A stretch of 60,425 nucleotides of DNA, from the NCBI GenBank assembly GCA_903925075.1, contig CAIYDQ010000174.1:1-60425 (forward strand), in the 5' to 3' direction. The stretch is from an uncultured Geobacter sp. Lineage in GTDB: Bacteria; Desulfobacterota; Desulfuromonadia; Geobacterales; Geobacteraceae. The translations under genes and the position numbers were made by a program. The notes beneath the pieces were generated by a model that saw nothing but the letters and a program-made list of their open reading frames with translations, was not told the DNA's origin and made no database searches. Within the stretch, counting starts at the first letter, position 1, and every line of letters begins with the position of its first letter. Positions 38,731 through 47,414 of the stretch are shown here, piece by piece.

Positions 38731-39777
38731 CTAAACCGCAAAATAGCGGCGCCGAATCCAAAAAGAAACGTTGACCAGGCCAATCATCACCGGCACCTCC
38801 ACCAGCGGGCCGATCACGGCTGCGAAGGCGGCGCCCGAATTGATGCCGAAGACGGCGATGGCCACGGCGATGGCAAGTTCGAAATTGTTGCTGGCCGCCG
38901 TGAAGGCCAAGGTGACGTTTTTGCCGTAGTCGGCGCCGAGCCTTCTCCCCATCCAGAAGGAGACCGCGAACATGACCAGGAAGTAGATCAAAAGCGGCAG
39001 GGCGATGCGCAGCACGTCCAGCGGGATGGCGACGATCAGTTTCCCCTTCAGGCTGAACATGACCACGATGGTCAAAAGCAGGGCGACCAGGGTGATCGGC
39101 CCGATGCGCGGCACGAACTCGCGGTGGTAGCGCTCCTTGCCCATCACCCTCACCCCGATCAGCCGGGTCAGCGCCCCGGCGATGCAGGGGATGCCCAAAT
39201 AGACAAAGACGCTGCGCGCGATCTGGGCGATGCCGACCTGGACGACGCTGCCGGAGAGGCCGAATAAAGGGGGGAGCACGGTGATGAAGAACCAGGCGTA
39301 GACGCTGTAAAAGAGTACCTGGAAGATGCTGTTGAAGGCGACCAACCCGGCGGCGTACTCGGTATTCCCCTCGGCCAGGTCGTTCCAGACGATCACCATG
39401 GCGATGCAGCGCGCCAGTCCGATCATGATCAACCCGACCATGTACTCGGGCTTGTCGGAGAGCAGCGAGATGGCCAAAGCGAACATCAGCACCGGCCCGA
39501 TCAGCCAGTTCTGCACGAGCGACATCCCCAGGATCTTCTTGTTGCGGAAAACCTCCGGCATATCCTCGTAGCGCACCTTGGCAAAGGGCGGGTACATCAT
39601 CAGAATCAAGCCGGCGGCAATCGGTATGTTGGTGGTGCCGATTTGGAAGCGGTTGACGAAGCTCTCGACCCCGGGGAGGAAATAGCCCAGCGCCACCCCG
39701 AGCGCCATGGCGGCAAAGATCCAGGCGGTCAACCAGCGGTCAAGAAAGGAAAGTTTCTTCAGTACCTGTTCGCTCAC
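38731..39777 (-). CDS. acr3: Arsenite efflux pump of the ACR3 family
   Basis: A 348-aa membrane protein with about ten hydrophobic segments. The start region [19 protein letters not shown] and the segment [16 protein letters not shown], with the essential Cys, are typical of ACR3, and [21 protein letters not shown] matches the second crossover motif. It exports As(III), probably driven by the proton gradient. A GTG start at 39777 after GAGGAG fits the family length; the longer reading to 40125 overlaps arsR antisensibly in another frame. It is the second gene after arsR and upstream of hgcA. Confidence 0.95.
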   Translation of the reverse strand: MSEQVLKKLSFLDRWLTAWIFAAMALGVALGYFLPGVESFVNRFQIGTTNIPIAAGLILMMYPPFAKVRYEDMPEVFRNKKILGMSLVQNWLIGPVLMFALAISLLSDKPEYMVGLIMIGLARCIAMVIVWNDLAEGNTEYAAGLVAFNSIFQVLFYSVYAWFFITVLPPLFGLSGSVVQVGIAQIARSVFVYLGIPCIAGALTRLIGVRVMGKERYHREFVPRIGPITLVALLLTIVVMFSLKGKLIVAIPLDVLRIALPLLIYFLVMFAVSFWMGRRLGADYGKNVTLAFTAASNNFELAIAVAIAVFGINSGAAFAAVIGPLVEVPVMIGLVNVSFWIRRRYFAV

Positions 39778-39869
39778 GTCGCTGCTCCTCTTCAGGTAGG
39801 ATGCGGTGAACATCGTGAACCGCATCATTAAATATCCGCAAAATCGGATGAATGCAGGGCAAAAAAATT

Positions 39870-40211
39870 TCAGGCGCAGCACGATCCCCGGCTGACGCTT
39901 CTGAGCCTTTCCAGGTCGCTCCCTGCGGCTTCGGTGGCCGGTAAAAAGTTGCGCAGCACGGGAATCAGGAACTGTTGGATGGCGCCGAGCGAGCGGTTGA
40001 TCGAGTAATGTATCCAGACCCCCTCGCGCCGGTCTTTGAGCCAGCCGGCGTTCTTCAGCAAAGAGAGTTGGCGGGAAACGGTCGATTGCGGCATTTGCAG
40101 CACCGTCACCAGGTCGCAGACGCAAAGCTCGTCCTCCTCAAGAAGCAAGGCAAGGATGCGCAGGCGGGTGCAGTCGTCCAGCGACTGAAAGATAAGCGAG
40201 ATGTTTTCCAT
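39870..40211 (-). CDS. arsR: ArsR-family metalloregulator
   Basis: A 113-aa winged-helix repressor. The ELCVCDLV segment in helix 3 has the Cys-x-Cys arsenic/antimony site, and the recognition helix is [17 protein letters not shown]. The C-terminus ends GSCCA, an additional vicinal Cys pair. Binding of As(III) should release DNA. The start at 40211 lies only 6 bp from a perfect inverted repeat and has no clear ribosome binding site; an ATG at 40229, inside the repeat, is an alternative. It heads arsR - acr3 - hgcA - hgcB, all on one strand. Confidence 0.92.
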   Translation of the reverse strand: MENISLIFQSLDDCTRLRILALLLEEDELCVCDLVTVLQMPQSTVSRQLSLLKNAGWLKDRREGVWIHYSINRSLGAIQQFLIPVLRNFLPATEAAGSDLERLRSVSRGSCCA

Positions 40212-40217
40212 GGAAGG

Positions 40218-40245
40218 GACTATATCCATAAAAATGGATATAGTC
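40218..40245. promoter_or_regulatory. Perfect ArsR operator
   Basis: The arms GACTATATCCAT and ATGGATATAGTC (12 bp each) flank a 4-bp centre AAAA. ATATCCAT-type half-sites are characteristic of ArsR operators. Its place directly at the arsR start implies autoregulation of arsR and, if transcription continues, of acr3 and hgcAB. Confidence 0.85.
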
Positions 40246-40302
40246 AAGACGAGATTGTCGGAGATCAAGGGAGAGGGGGCTTTTTGGATTCGCATCGGCC
40301 CT

Positions 40303-40440
40303 TAACTTAATGGCAGTGCCCCCCAACCCCCTCCCGCAGGGGGAGGGAGCTATAAACAGGGAGGGGGAGAAATACCGGGCACGAGCTTAGCATGAAGGCG
40401 GTGAAGGGAGGGGCATGGGAGACTCCTCCCCTCCCCCGCT
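40303..40440. repeat. Composite intergenic repeat (family 2, copy B)
   Basis: It contains CTTAACTTAATGGCAGTG, a C-rich/G-rich hairpin (CCCCTCCC-GCA-GGGGGAGGG) and GGGGGAGAAATACCGGGCAC-GAGCTTA. The same phrases occur at 25892-26090 in a rearranged order. It fills the gap between divergently placed arsR upstream region and the pyk 3' end. Confidence 0.6.
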
Positions 40441-40441
40441 T

Positions 40442-41890
40442 TCAGCAGGCGTCGTAGAAGTCGGCGGGTTGCAACCGGTGCACCTTCATCAGGTTGGTGG
40501 TCCCCGGAGAGGAGAGCGGGCTCCCCATGGTGATCACCACCAGGTCGCCCTTCTGGAGCAGGCCGCTGGCCAGCACGGCTTCCTCCACCGACCGGATCTG
40601 CGCCTCGGTGTCGCCCTCGATTTCGACCCGGATGGAACGAACTCCCGCGTAGAGGGCGAGCCTGCGGCGCACCGTTTGGGAAGGGGTGACGGCGAAGATG
40701 GGGAGCGACGGCCGGTACTTGGAGACCAGCGCGGCGGTGGAGCCGGTCTGGGTGAAGGCGAGCACCGCGGTGGCATTGACCCCTTCGGCGACCCGGCAGG
40801 CAGCCTGGCCGATCACCTCCGCCAGGCAAGGGAGGCCGTCCCTCTCGGCGGCGGCATGGAAGACCTGGCTCTTCAACTGCGGATCCCCTTCCACGTCGCG
40901 CGCCACCTGCACCATGATGGAGACGGCCTCGACCGGATAGCTCCCCGAGGCGGTTACGGCGGAGAGCATGATGGCGTCGGTGCCGTCCAAAATGGCGTTG
41001 GCCACGTCCGAAACCTCGGCCCTGGTGGGCCGCGGGTTGTGCACCATGCTCTCCAGCATCTGGGTGGCGGTTATCACCGGCTTCCCCGCCTGATTGCAGC
41101 TGCGGATGATGCGCTTTTGGATCAGCGGCACCTTCTCGGGGCTGATCTCCACCCCCAGGTCTCCGCGCGCCACCATGATGCCGTCCGAGGCCTCCAGGAT
41201 GGCGTCGAAATTGGCGACCGCTTCAGGCTTCTCGATCTTGGCGATCACCCGCAACTCCGAGCCGTGGGCCTCCAGTATCCCCTTCAGCTCCAGCACGTCC
41301 GAGGCCTCCCTGACAAAGGAGAGGGCGACGTAATCCAACTCCTGCAGGATGCAAAAGTGCAGATCCTCGCGGTCCTTCTCGGTGAGGGCCGGAGCCGAGA
41401 CCTTGGCGCCGGGAAGGTTTATCCCCTTGCGGTCCTTCAGCAGGCCGCCGCTCACCACCCGGCAGCGCACGTCCTGGCCTTCGACGCTCTGCACCCGCAA
41501 CTCCATCAGGCCGTCGTCCAAAAGGATGCGGTCGCCCGGCGCCACGTCCCCCGGCAGCCCCTGATAGATGGTCGGGATAAGATCCCCCTGCCCCAGCACC
41601 CCGCGGGTGGTGACGGTCACCTCGCTGCCGGCAACAAGCTGCAGGAACCCGCCGTGCATGAGGCCGGTGCGGATCTTCGGCCCCTGCAGGTCTCCCAGGA
41701 TGGCGACGGCGCGCTGATGGCGCAGCGAGAGGTCCCGGATGATGCGGATCACCTCCGCCTTGGCGGACTGTTCGCCGTGGGAAAAATTGAGGCGAAAAAC
41801 GTCGACGCCGGCCTGCATCAAGGCGTCGAGCCCCGGCTCGGTGTCGCAGGCAGGTCCTATGGTGGCAACGATCTTGGTGCGACGAAACAT
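40442..41890 (-). CDS. pyk: Pyruvate kinase
   Basis: A 482-aa glycolytic enzyme converting PEP and ADP to pyruvate and ATP. The N-terminus RRTKIVATIGPAC and the active-site region AKIEKPEAVANFDAILEASDGIMVARGDLGVE (catalytic Lys and metal-binding Glu/Asp) are intact. The B domain and the C-terminal regulatory domain (ATAVLAFTQTGSTAALVSKYRP) are present at full length. The start follows AAGGAGATAGAATA. tag lies 62 bp upstream on the same strand. Confidence 0.97.
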   Translation of the reverse strand: MFRRTKIVATIGPACDTEPGLDALMQAGVDVFRLNFSHGEQSAKAEVIRIIRDLSLRHQRAVAILGDLQGPKIRTGLMHGGFLQLVAGSEVTVTTRGVLGQGDLIPTIYQGLPGDVAPGDRILLDDGLMELRVQSVEGQDVRCRVVSGGLLKDRKGINLPGAKVSAPALTEKDREDLHFCILQELDYVALSFVREASDVLELKGILEAHGSELRVIAKIEKPEAVANFDAILEASDGIMVARGDLGVEISPEKVPLIQKRIIRSCNQAGKPVITATQMLESMVHNPRPTRAEVSDVANAILDGTDAIMLSAVTASGSYPVEAVSIMVQVARDVEGDPQLKSQVFHAAAERDGLPCLAEVIGQAACRVAEGVNATAVLAFTQTGSTAALVSKYRPSLPIFAVTPSQTVRRRLALYAGVRSIRVEIEGDTEAQIRSVEEAVLASGLLQKGDLVVITMGSPLSSPGTTNLMKVHRLQPADFYDAC

Positions 41891-41952
41891 TATTCTATCT
41901 CCTTGGCGCCGGCGGGAGCGGACCCCGGCGCAGGTTGAACGGCGGCAGGCCG

Positions 41953-42579
41953 TTATTGACAGTCGTTTTTTGCCATCGACTCGGCATCCCCGCCCAGTTC
42001 CCTCCAGCGGAAGCAGCCGGCGAGATGGTCGTTCACCATGCCGACGGCCTGCATGAAGGCATAGCAGATGGTGCTCCCGACGAAGCGGAAACCGCGCCGC
42101 TTCAGGTCGCGGCTGAGCGCGTCCGACAGCGCCGTGCTGGCCGGCACCTCCGTCTGGCTGAGCCAGGCGTTTTGCAGCGGCGCGCCGTCGACGAAGCGCC
42201 AGAGATAGGCGTCGAAGCTGCCGAATTCCTCCTGCAGCGACAAAAAGGCGCGGGCATTAGTGAGCGTAGAGGAGAGTTTCAGGCGATTGCGCACGATGCC
42301 GGCATCGGCCAGCAACTGCGCGAGCTGCGTCTCGCCGAAGCCGGCCACCGCTTCGGGGTGGAATCCCGCAAAGGCGCGTCGGTAGCCCTCGCGCTTTCTC
42401 AGGATGGTAAGCCAGGAAAGGCCGGCCTGCGCGCCCTCCAGCGTCAGGAACTCAAAAAGGAGGCGGTCGTCGTGCACCGGCACCCCCCACTCCCTATCGT
42501 GATAGTTCCGGTATAACGGGTCATTGCCGGCCCAACTGCACCTGGCAAGCGGATCGAGGTCGAGGTCTGGCAAAGGCAT
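41953..42579 (-). CDS. tag: DNA-3-methyladenine glycosylase I
   Basis: A 208-aa base-excision repair enzyme. It shows the Tag family start RCSWAGNDPLYRNYHDREWGVP, the catalytic region FEFLTLEGAQAGLSWLTILRKRE, and the zinc snap formed by Cys and His near the N-terminus and HLAGC near the C-terminus. It removes 3-methyladenine from DNA. The start follows AGAAAGGATA. The 442-bp gap upstream to the divergent REC-kinase gene is AT-rich (42770-42840) and likely holds both promoters; no clear hexamers could be fixed. Confidence 0.95.
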   Translation of the reverse strand: MPLPDLDLDPLARCSWAGNDPLYRNYHDREWGVPVHDDRLLFEFLTLEGAQAGLSWLTILRKREGYRRAFAGFHPEAVAGFGETQLAQLLADAGIVRNRLKLSSTLTNARAFLSLQEEFGSFDAYLWRFVDGAPLQNAWLSQTEVPASTALSDALSRDLKRRGFRFVGSTICYAFMQAVGMVNDHLAGCFRWRELGGDAESMAKNDCQ

Positions 42580-43021
42580 TATCCTTTCTACCGAGCAAGC
42601 GTTTTTTTCGGCCCGGAATCGTGAGGCAGCGTCCCGGATAGCCGAACCGGATGTAGGGAGAGCAAACCAGATGGAGCAGAAAAAGTCAAACGAATTGAGG
42701 AGGGAACATTTCTCCCGACGGCTCCGCAGGGAGCAGGCGGAAAGTATAATGCGTTCCACGATGGAAGTTCCAGTCCATTTTTTCTCCACAATAAATAATT
42801 TTTTCTTTATAAGCTTAAATTAATATGCTATCAATAAGCCTCGCCTTTGGATCGGGTTAATCGCAACTGCGTGCCCGACTCCATTTCCGTTTGCAAGTGA
42901 ACCCTTTGCTATTAGCTGCATCGAGCGAAGTAACCTTGCCGACTCCGCTCGATCTGGCACCTGCATTCGGCCGTCGCCGATCCATCAGCCGAAGCGCTCA
43001 GGCGTCCCGAGGAGGTTCCGC

Positions 43022-44194
43022 ATGCGCACCCAACCACTGTCGATACTGATCGTAGAGGATGATGCCGACACCCTGGTCAGCCTTTGCAACCTCACTGCCA
43101 TGCGCTACCCGCACATCAGCATCCATTGCTCGGACCAGGGGAAAAACGCCCTGGAAACATACCTACGGCACTCCCCGGACATCGTGGTCACCGACATCAG
43201 CATGCCGGTCATGGACGGCATCAGCATGGCCGCCGAGATGAAAGCCCTCAATCCCGACGTCGCCATCATCGCCTTTACCTCCTACACGGAAAGCAGCTAT
43301 CTATTGCGGGCCATCGAAGTAGGGATAGATAATTACCTGTTGAAACCTTTGCTGTGCGAGAAGCTCTACGCGGTGATCGACAAGCAGATCAGGCTGAAAA
43401 ACGAGCTCGCTCGGCGCAAACAGGTGGAGAGAGCGCTGTTGAAGTCTCAAAATGAATTGCAAATGGCAAACGTCCTGCTCGAACAGCGAGTCAAAGAACG
43501 CACGGCGGACCTGCAGGCGTCCATCATTGAACTGGAATCCTTCAGCTATTCGGTGTCCCACGACCTGCGCGCGCCGCTTAGGCACATCAACAGCTTCAGC
43601 ACGATTTTGGCGGAGGAGTTCGCCGACGAGCTACCGGAGGCCGCCCGCCTCTACCTGGAGCGGATCGGCAAGGCCTCGACCAGGATGGGAGCGCTGATAG
43701 ATCACCTGCTGCAGTTGTCGCGGGTCGGCAGGGCGGAACTGAAGCTTGGGCCGGTCGACCTGAGCGAAATGGCGCAGGGCATCGTCTCTTCCCTGCAGGA
43801 GACCTATCCCGAGCGTTGCGTGCAGGTTGCGGTCGATGACGACATGACGGTGCTGGGCGATCAGGAGCTGATGACTCGACTGCTGGAGAATTTGCTGGGC
43901 AACGCCTGGAAGTACACCTCCAAGAAGCCGCTTGCCCACATCGAGTTCGGCAAGACCGCGCTGGCCGGGCAGGAGACCTTTTTCGTCAAGGACGACGGCG
44001 CGGGTTTCGACATGGCCTACAAGGACAACCTCTTCGTGGCTTTTCAGCGGCTGCACAGCGGCGAGTTCGAAGGGGACGGCATCGGGCTGGCCACGGCGCA
44101 GCGCATCGTGCACCGGCACGGAGGCCACATCTGGGCAGGCGGCGGGGTCGACCAGGGGGCAACCTTCTTCTTCACGCTGCCTGTGCATTTCTAA
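43022..44194 (+). CDS. Receiver-histidine kinase (REC-HisKA-HATPase)
   Basis: A 390-aa soluble protein. An N-terminal receiver (1-125; VEDDAD, VVTDISMPVMDG, KPLL) is followed by a coiled coil (about 125-165), HisKA (SFSYSVSHDLRAPLRHINSF) and HATPase_c (ENLLGNAWKYT, DDGAGFDMAY, GDGIGLATAQRI). The kinase half is a paralogue of the one at 28254-30167. Such proteins relay phosphate from an upstream kinase. The start follows GAGGAGGTTCCGC. It is convergent with the single-domain regulator at 44222. Confidence 0.92.
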   Translation: MRTQPLSILIVEDDADTLVSLCNLTAMRYPHISIHCSDQGKNALETYLRHSPDIVVTDISMPVMDGISMAAEMKALNPDVAIIAFTSYTESSYLLRAIEVGIDNYLLKPLLCEKLYAVIDKQIRLKNELARRKQVERALLKSQNELQMANVLLEQRVKERTADLQASIIELESFSYSVSHDLRAPLRHINSFSTILAEEFADELPEAARLYLERIGKASTRMGALIDHLLQLSRVGRAELKLGPVDLSEMAQGIVSSLQETYPERCVQVAVDDDMTVLGDQELMTRLLENLLGNAWKYTSKKPLAHIEFGKTALAGQETFFVKDDGAGFDMAYKDNLFVAFQRLHSGEFEGDGIGLATAQRIVHRHGGHIWAGGGVDQGATFFFTLPVHF

Positions 44195-44221
44195 CTTGGG
44201 GAAGAAATCGCCCTTGCGGCT

Positions 44222-44638
44222 TTACTGGATGAAATTGTATCTCATCAACATGCCGCGCAGATCCTCGAACTGGAAGGGTTTGGTCAGGTAATCGGAGCAG
44301 TCGCCGTCGATCAGCGCCTCCATCATGTCGCGGGGAGAATGCAGCGAAGTGGCCATGATGATCACCGAGCGGTCGTCGCCGGCCAGGCCCGCCTCCCTTT
44401 CCAGGGCGCGCATCTTTTTCAAGGCCTCCTGACCGTCCATTACCGGCATCATGATGTCGAGCAGCACCAGCGAATACGGGACGCCGCTTTGCAAGGCGCT
44501 CTCGAAATGCTCCAAGGCCTGCAGCCCGTTGCCGGCCTTGGTCACGTCCTTGATGCCGTACTGGTTAAGCATGCAATCCATCAGCGCCAGAATCGATATG
44601 GAATCGTCGACCGCCAGCGTTTTGCCCTCTCGTCTCAT
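44222..44638 (-). CDS. Single-domain response regulator (CheY-like)
   Basis: A 139-aa receiver domain protein with VDDS at the acidic pocket, phospho-Asp in LVLLDIMMPVMDG, Thr/Ser in MATSLH and Lys in TKPF. It has no output domain. The ATG at 44638 is 4 nt after GGGAGG; one codon earlier is also an ATG. It faces the REC-kinase at 43022-44194 tail to tail, and that kinase is a plausible partner. Confidence 0.9.
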   Translation of the reverse strand: MRREGKTLAVDDSISILALMDCMLNQYGIKDVTKAGNGLQALEHFESALQSGVPYSLVLLDIMMPVMDGQEALKKMRALEREAGLAGDDRSVIIMATSLHSPRDMMEALIDGDCSDYLTKPFQFEDLRGMLMRYNFIQ

Positions 44639-44727
44639 CATGCCTCCCTTTGCCGCCACCCTTCCGGGCGAGATCCGCCGATGCCGCCCGGAAAACAACG
44701 CCAGCCAAGTTGCTTTTCGCCGCGGCC

Positions 44728-44736
44728 ATCATACCA
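44728..44736 (-). promoter_or_regulatory. Possible extended -10 promoter for the response regulator
   Basis: On the minus strand TGGTATGAT matches the extended -10 form TGnTATAAT, about 90 nt before the start codon. No good -35 is present. Confidence 0.35.
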
Positions 44737-44834
44737 GCAGATAATTGTCCGGTTACCCAAAAAGAGACCAAACCGCCGGATGCGCGCCAGAGGCGAGTCG
44801 AGCCGGCGATGAGCCGGAAAGCGGTTGCGGGATC

Positions 44835-44863
44835 TGACAGTTGAGGAGTGTCAATATCTGACA
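44835..44863. promoter_or_regulatory. Cluster of TGACA/TGTCA half-sites after the NtrC-like gene
   Basis: TGACA (44835-44839), TGTCA (44849-44853) and TGACA (44859-44863) make two inverted pairs, one being TGTCA-ATATC-TGACA. They lie 34-62 bp past the stop of the NtrC-like gene, the same relative place as the palindromes at 7461-7507 after the other NtrC-type gene. Confidence 0.4.
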
Positions 44864-44896
44864 GAGGGGCGTCGGCGGGAGGCGCAGCGGGGCGGG

Positions 44897-46246
44897 TTAG
44901 TTGGCGATGGCGTACCTGGAGAGCTTGTCCTTGAAGGTGTTGTAACTGATGCCCAACATGCGCGCGGCCTCCATTTTCTTTCCGCCGCAGGCGGCCAGCG
45001 CCTCGCCCACCGCCCAGCGCTCCAGTTCGGCCAGGTTCAGCTTCGGCGCGGAGGACGGGGCGAAGACCGGGGCGGCGCCCAAAAGCTGCTTCACGGTGGA
45101 GGGGGCGATCTTGCCGGTATTGACCAGCAGGGATCTGCGCAGCACCTGGCGCAATTGCCGGCAGTTGCCGGGCCAGGGGTGGGCGCAGAGCAGCGCCAGC
45201 GACTCGGGGGGGAGTTCCGGGGAGGCGATCTCCAGGTCGCGCGCCGCCTCGCTCAACAGCTTGGCGGCAAGCTGGCCGATATCCTCGACGCGCGAGCGCA
45301 GGGGGGGGATGGAGACCACGGTGTCGCTGATCTGGAGCAACAGATCGGCCCGGAAGCGGCCGGCGCGGACCTCGGCGGTCAGGTCGGCGCTGGTGGCGGC
45401 CAGGATGCGCAGGTCGCAGGGGATGGAGTCGATGCTCCCGGCCGGGGTGTAGCGCCTCTCTTCGATCACCCGCAAAAGCCTCGCCTGCAGCGACGGCGGC
45501 AGGGTCTCCGGCGCTTCCAGCAGCAGGGTGGCGCCGTTGGCCGGGGCCAAAAGGCCGGCGTCCCGGTTGGCCGAGGGACGTCCGCGCCCCGGCGGCAGGC
45601 CGAAGAGTTCCGCCGCCAACTGCTCGGGATCGCGCGCCTGGGCGTCCACGCTCACCAGCGGCCTCTTGCTGCGGCGGCTCATGCCGTGGATCAGCGCGGC
45701 CAGGGTCGATTTGCCGCAGCCCGGCTCCCCCTGCAGCAGGATGCTGAAATCGCTGTCGGCGGTGCGCAGCAACTGCTCCGCGACCTGCTGCATGGCGGGG
45801 CTGGAGCCGAAGATCACGCTGCGGGAGTTGGCGCTCTCCTTTTTCAAGCGCTCCAATTCGCGCTGTTGCAGAATCGGGTGGGCGGTGCGGCGGATGGCGG
45901 CCAGCAGTTGGGCGTTGTCGATGGGCTTTGGGACGTAGGCCGCCACCCCCAGATCGATGGCCCGCAGCAGATAGGCGGTCTCGGTGAAGGCGGTGCAGAT
46001 CACCACCGGCAGTCCCGGGAACTCCTCGCCAAGCGCCGCCGCCAGTTCCAGACCGTCCATGCGCGGCATGTGGATGTCGGTCACCACCAGGTCCGGCCGG
46101 CGCCGGCGCACCATCTCCAGCGCCTCGAAGCCGTCGGGGGCGGTGAGCACGGTGCCGACATGCAGGCTGAGGCTCAGCGCCACGTACTTTTGCAGCAAAG
46201 GCTCGTCTTCCACGTAGAGGACGGTGATCTGTTTCAGGTCGCTCAC
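44897..46246 (-). CDS. NtrC-like response regulator lacking the GAFTGA loop
   Basis: A 449-aa protein. The receiver (1-120; VEDEP, VVTDIHMPRMDG, PKPI) is followed by an AAA+ domain with Walker A GEPGCGKST and an Arg-finger region (GRFRADLLLQI). A Fis-type HTH (EAARMLGISYNTFKDKLSRY) ends it. The stretch after ELFG that should hold GAFTGA reads LPPGRGRPSANRDAGLLAPA, and Walker B is changed (ATLLLEAPE for the usual GGTLFLDEI). It therefore probably cannot remodel sigma-54 polymerase and may act as a DNA-binding regulator of sigma-70 promoters, as TyrR- or HupR-like members do. A GTG start overlaps the kinase stop (GTGA). Confidence 0.9.
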   Translation of the reverse strand: MSDLKQITVLYVEDEPLLQKYVALSLSLHVGTVLTAPDGFEALEMVRRRRPDLVVTDIHMPRMDGLELAAALGEEFPGLPVVICTAFTETAYLLRAIDLGVAAYVPKPIDNAQLLAAIRRTAHPILQQRELERLKKESANSRSVIFGSSPAMQQVAEQLLRTADSDFSILLQGEPGCGKSTLAALIHGMSRRSKRPLVSVDAQARDPEQLAAELFGLPPGRGRPSANRDAGLLAPANGATLLLEAPETLPPSLQARLLRVIEERRYTPAGSIDSIPCDLRILAATSADLTAEVRAGRFRADLLLQISDTVVSIPPLRSRVEDIGQLAAKLLSEAARDLEIASPELPPESLALLCAHPWPGNCRQLRQVLRRSLLVNTGKIAPSTVKQLLGAAPVFAPSSAPKLNLAELERWAVGEALAACGGKKMEAARMLGISYNTFKDKLSRYAIAN

Positions 46247-47220
46247 GGCTCGTTTCCCCTGTCCAGTTCCACCCGGAAGACGGTCCCCCCCGGCTCGGTG
46301 CTGAAGGAGAGTCTCCCCCTCATGCTTTCCTCGATGATCAGCCGCGACATGTACAGCCCGATGCCGGACCCCTCGCCCTTTCTCTTGGTGGTGAAGTAGG
46401 GCTCGAAGACCCGGTCCGCGACCTCGGGCGGGATGCCGCCCCCGGTGTCGGCGACCTCGACCACGATCCGGTCCCCCTGCACCGAGACCACCACCGAAAT
46501 CCGTTCCGGGCCGGCGCCGGCGCCCTCCTCCCGTTTTTTCAGGATGGCGTCGCGGCCGTTGGCGATCAGGTTCAGCATCACCTGGGTGAACTCGTTGGGG
46601 AAACTGGCGATGGTGTCCTCCCCGGCCGGCTCGGTCAGCGAAAGCTCGATGCCGCTGGCCGTCAGCTGCGCTTGAATCAGCGACGCCGCCTCGCGCACCT
46701 TGCCGATGACCGAGAAGCTCTCCGTCCCCTTGGCGGGGTGGAAAAAGCCGCCGAAAGCCTCGATGGTCTCGGACATGAGCCGAACCTGGGAAAGCACGTC
46801 GCCGGAGGCTTTCTCCAGATAGCTGTCGTCCACGCTCCCGTGCCGGGAGAACTCCCGCATGTTCTGGACGATGGCGCTGACGATGGAGAGCGGCTGGCGC
46901 CACTGGTGGGCGATGGCCGCGATCATCTCTCCCATGGCGGCCAGCTTGGTCTGCTGCAGGAGCAGGCGCTGGTTGGCGACGCGCCGTTCGGTCTCCTCCT
47001 CCACCCGCTGGGACAGGGAGGCGTTCAGCGACTGCAACTGGGACTGATAGCCGTCGGTGATCACCAGGGTCTTGTTGAGCTTGCGCACCAGGGTCCGAAA
47101 GTCCTCGGCGAGCGCGGCGTATTCGGCGGCCAGATCCAGGCCCGCGGCCGCGGGGTCGGCAATGACCCGCTCGGCCCTGGCCAGGGTGGAGTCTTCGAAG
47201 GACATTTTCTTACTCGGCAT
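46243..47220 (-). CDS. Soluble sensor histidine kinase, partner of the NtrC-like regulator
   Basis: A 325-aa kinase without membrane segments. A helical N-terminus (about 1-95, LVRKLNKTLVITDGYQSQLQ) is followed by HisKA with AAIAHQWRQPLSIVSAIVQN and HATPase_c (NLIANGRDA, DTGGGIP, GSGIGLYMSRLI). The N-terminal helical phrase closely resembles that of SiaD at 47415-48134 (LLRCFNKTVSISDRYQSQLM), pointing to a shared interaction surface. It overlaps the regulator gene by 4 bp, so the two are a pair. It lies downstream of siaABCD beyond a repeat element. Confidence 0.9.
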   Translation of the reverse strand: MPSKKMSFEDSTLARAERVIADPAAAGLDLAAEYAALAEDFRTLVRKLNKTLVITDGYQSQLQSLNASLSQRVEEETERRVANQRLLLQQTKLAAMGEMIAAIAHQWRQPLSIVSAIVQNMREFSRHGSVDDSYLEKASGDVLSQVRLMSETIEAFGGFFHPAKGTESFSVIGKVREAASLIQAQLTASGIELSLTEPAGEDTIASFPNEFTQVMLNLIANGRDAILKKREEGAGAGPERISVVVSVQGDRIVVEVADTGGGIPPEVADRVFEPYFTTKRKGEGSGIGLYMSRLIIEESMRGRLSFSTEPGGTVFRVELDRGNEP

Positions 47221-47276
47221 GCCCGCCTCGCTAGCTAAAGGATGGTCAACGGCGACGATTCAACACCTGGTTTGCT

Positions 47277-47404
47277 AGGTCGCGTTGAGGCACGAAACGC
47301 GACGTCGCCATGGTGCCACGGTGGCAATGTCGCGTTTCACGATGAAGCCGTTCAACACGACCTACGATGTGCAAAGTTGCCGGTTGATATGGTGAATTGT
47401 TACG
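47277..47404. repeat. Dispersed palindromic repeat, copy 2 (inverted orientation)
   Basis: The core runs from TAGGTCGCGTTGAGGCACG (47277) to AACACGACCTACG (47367). The flank GATGTGCAAAGTTGCCGG then matches the left extension of copies 1 and 3 in reverse. It separates siaD from the kinase-regulator pair. Confidence 0.8.
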
Positions 47405-47414
47405 GAGCAAGGAT

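Noticed and set aside
44700-44760. Sigma-54 promoter before the single-domain response regulator
   Set aside because: TGGTAT-GATGG-CCGC and TGGCCG with 12-bp spacing do not fit the consensus, and the nearby NtrC-like protein lacks GAFTGA.
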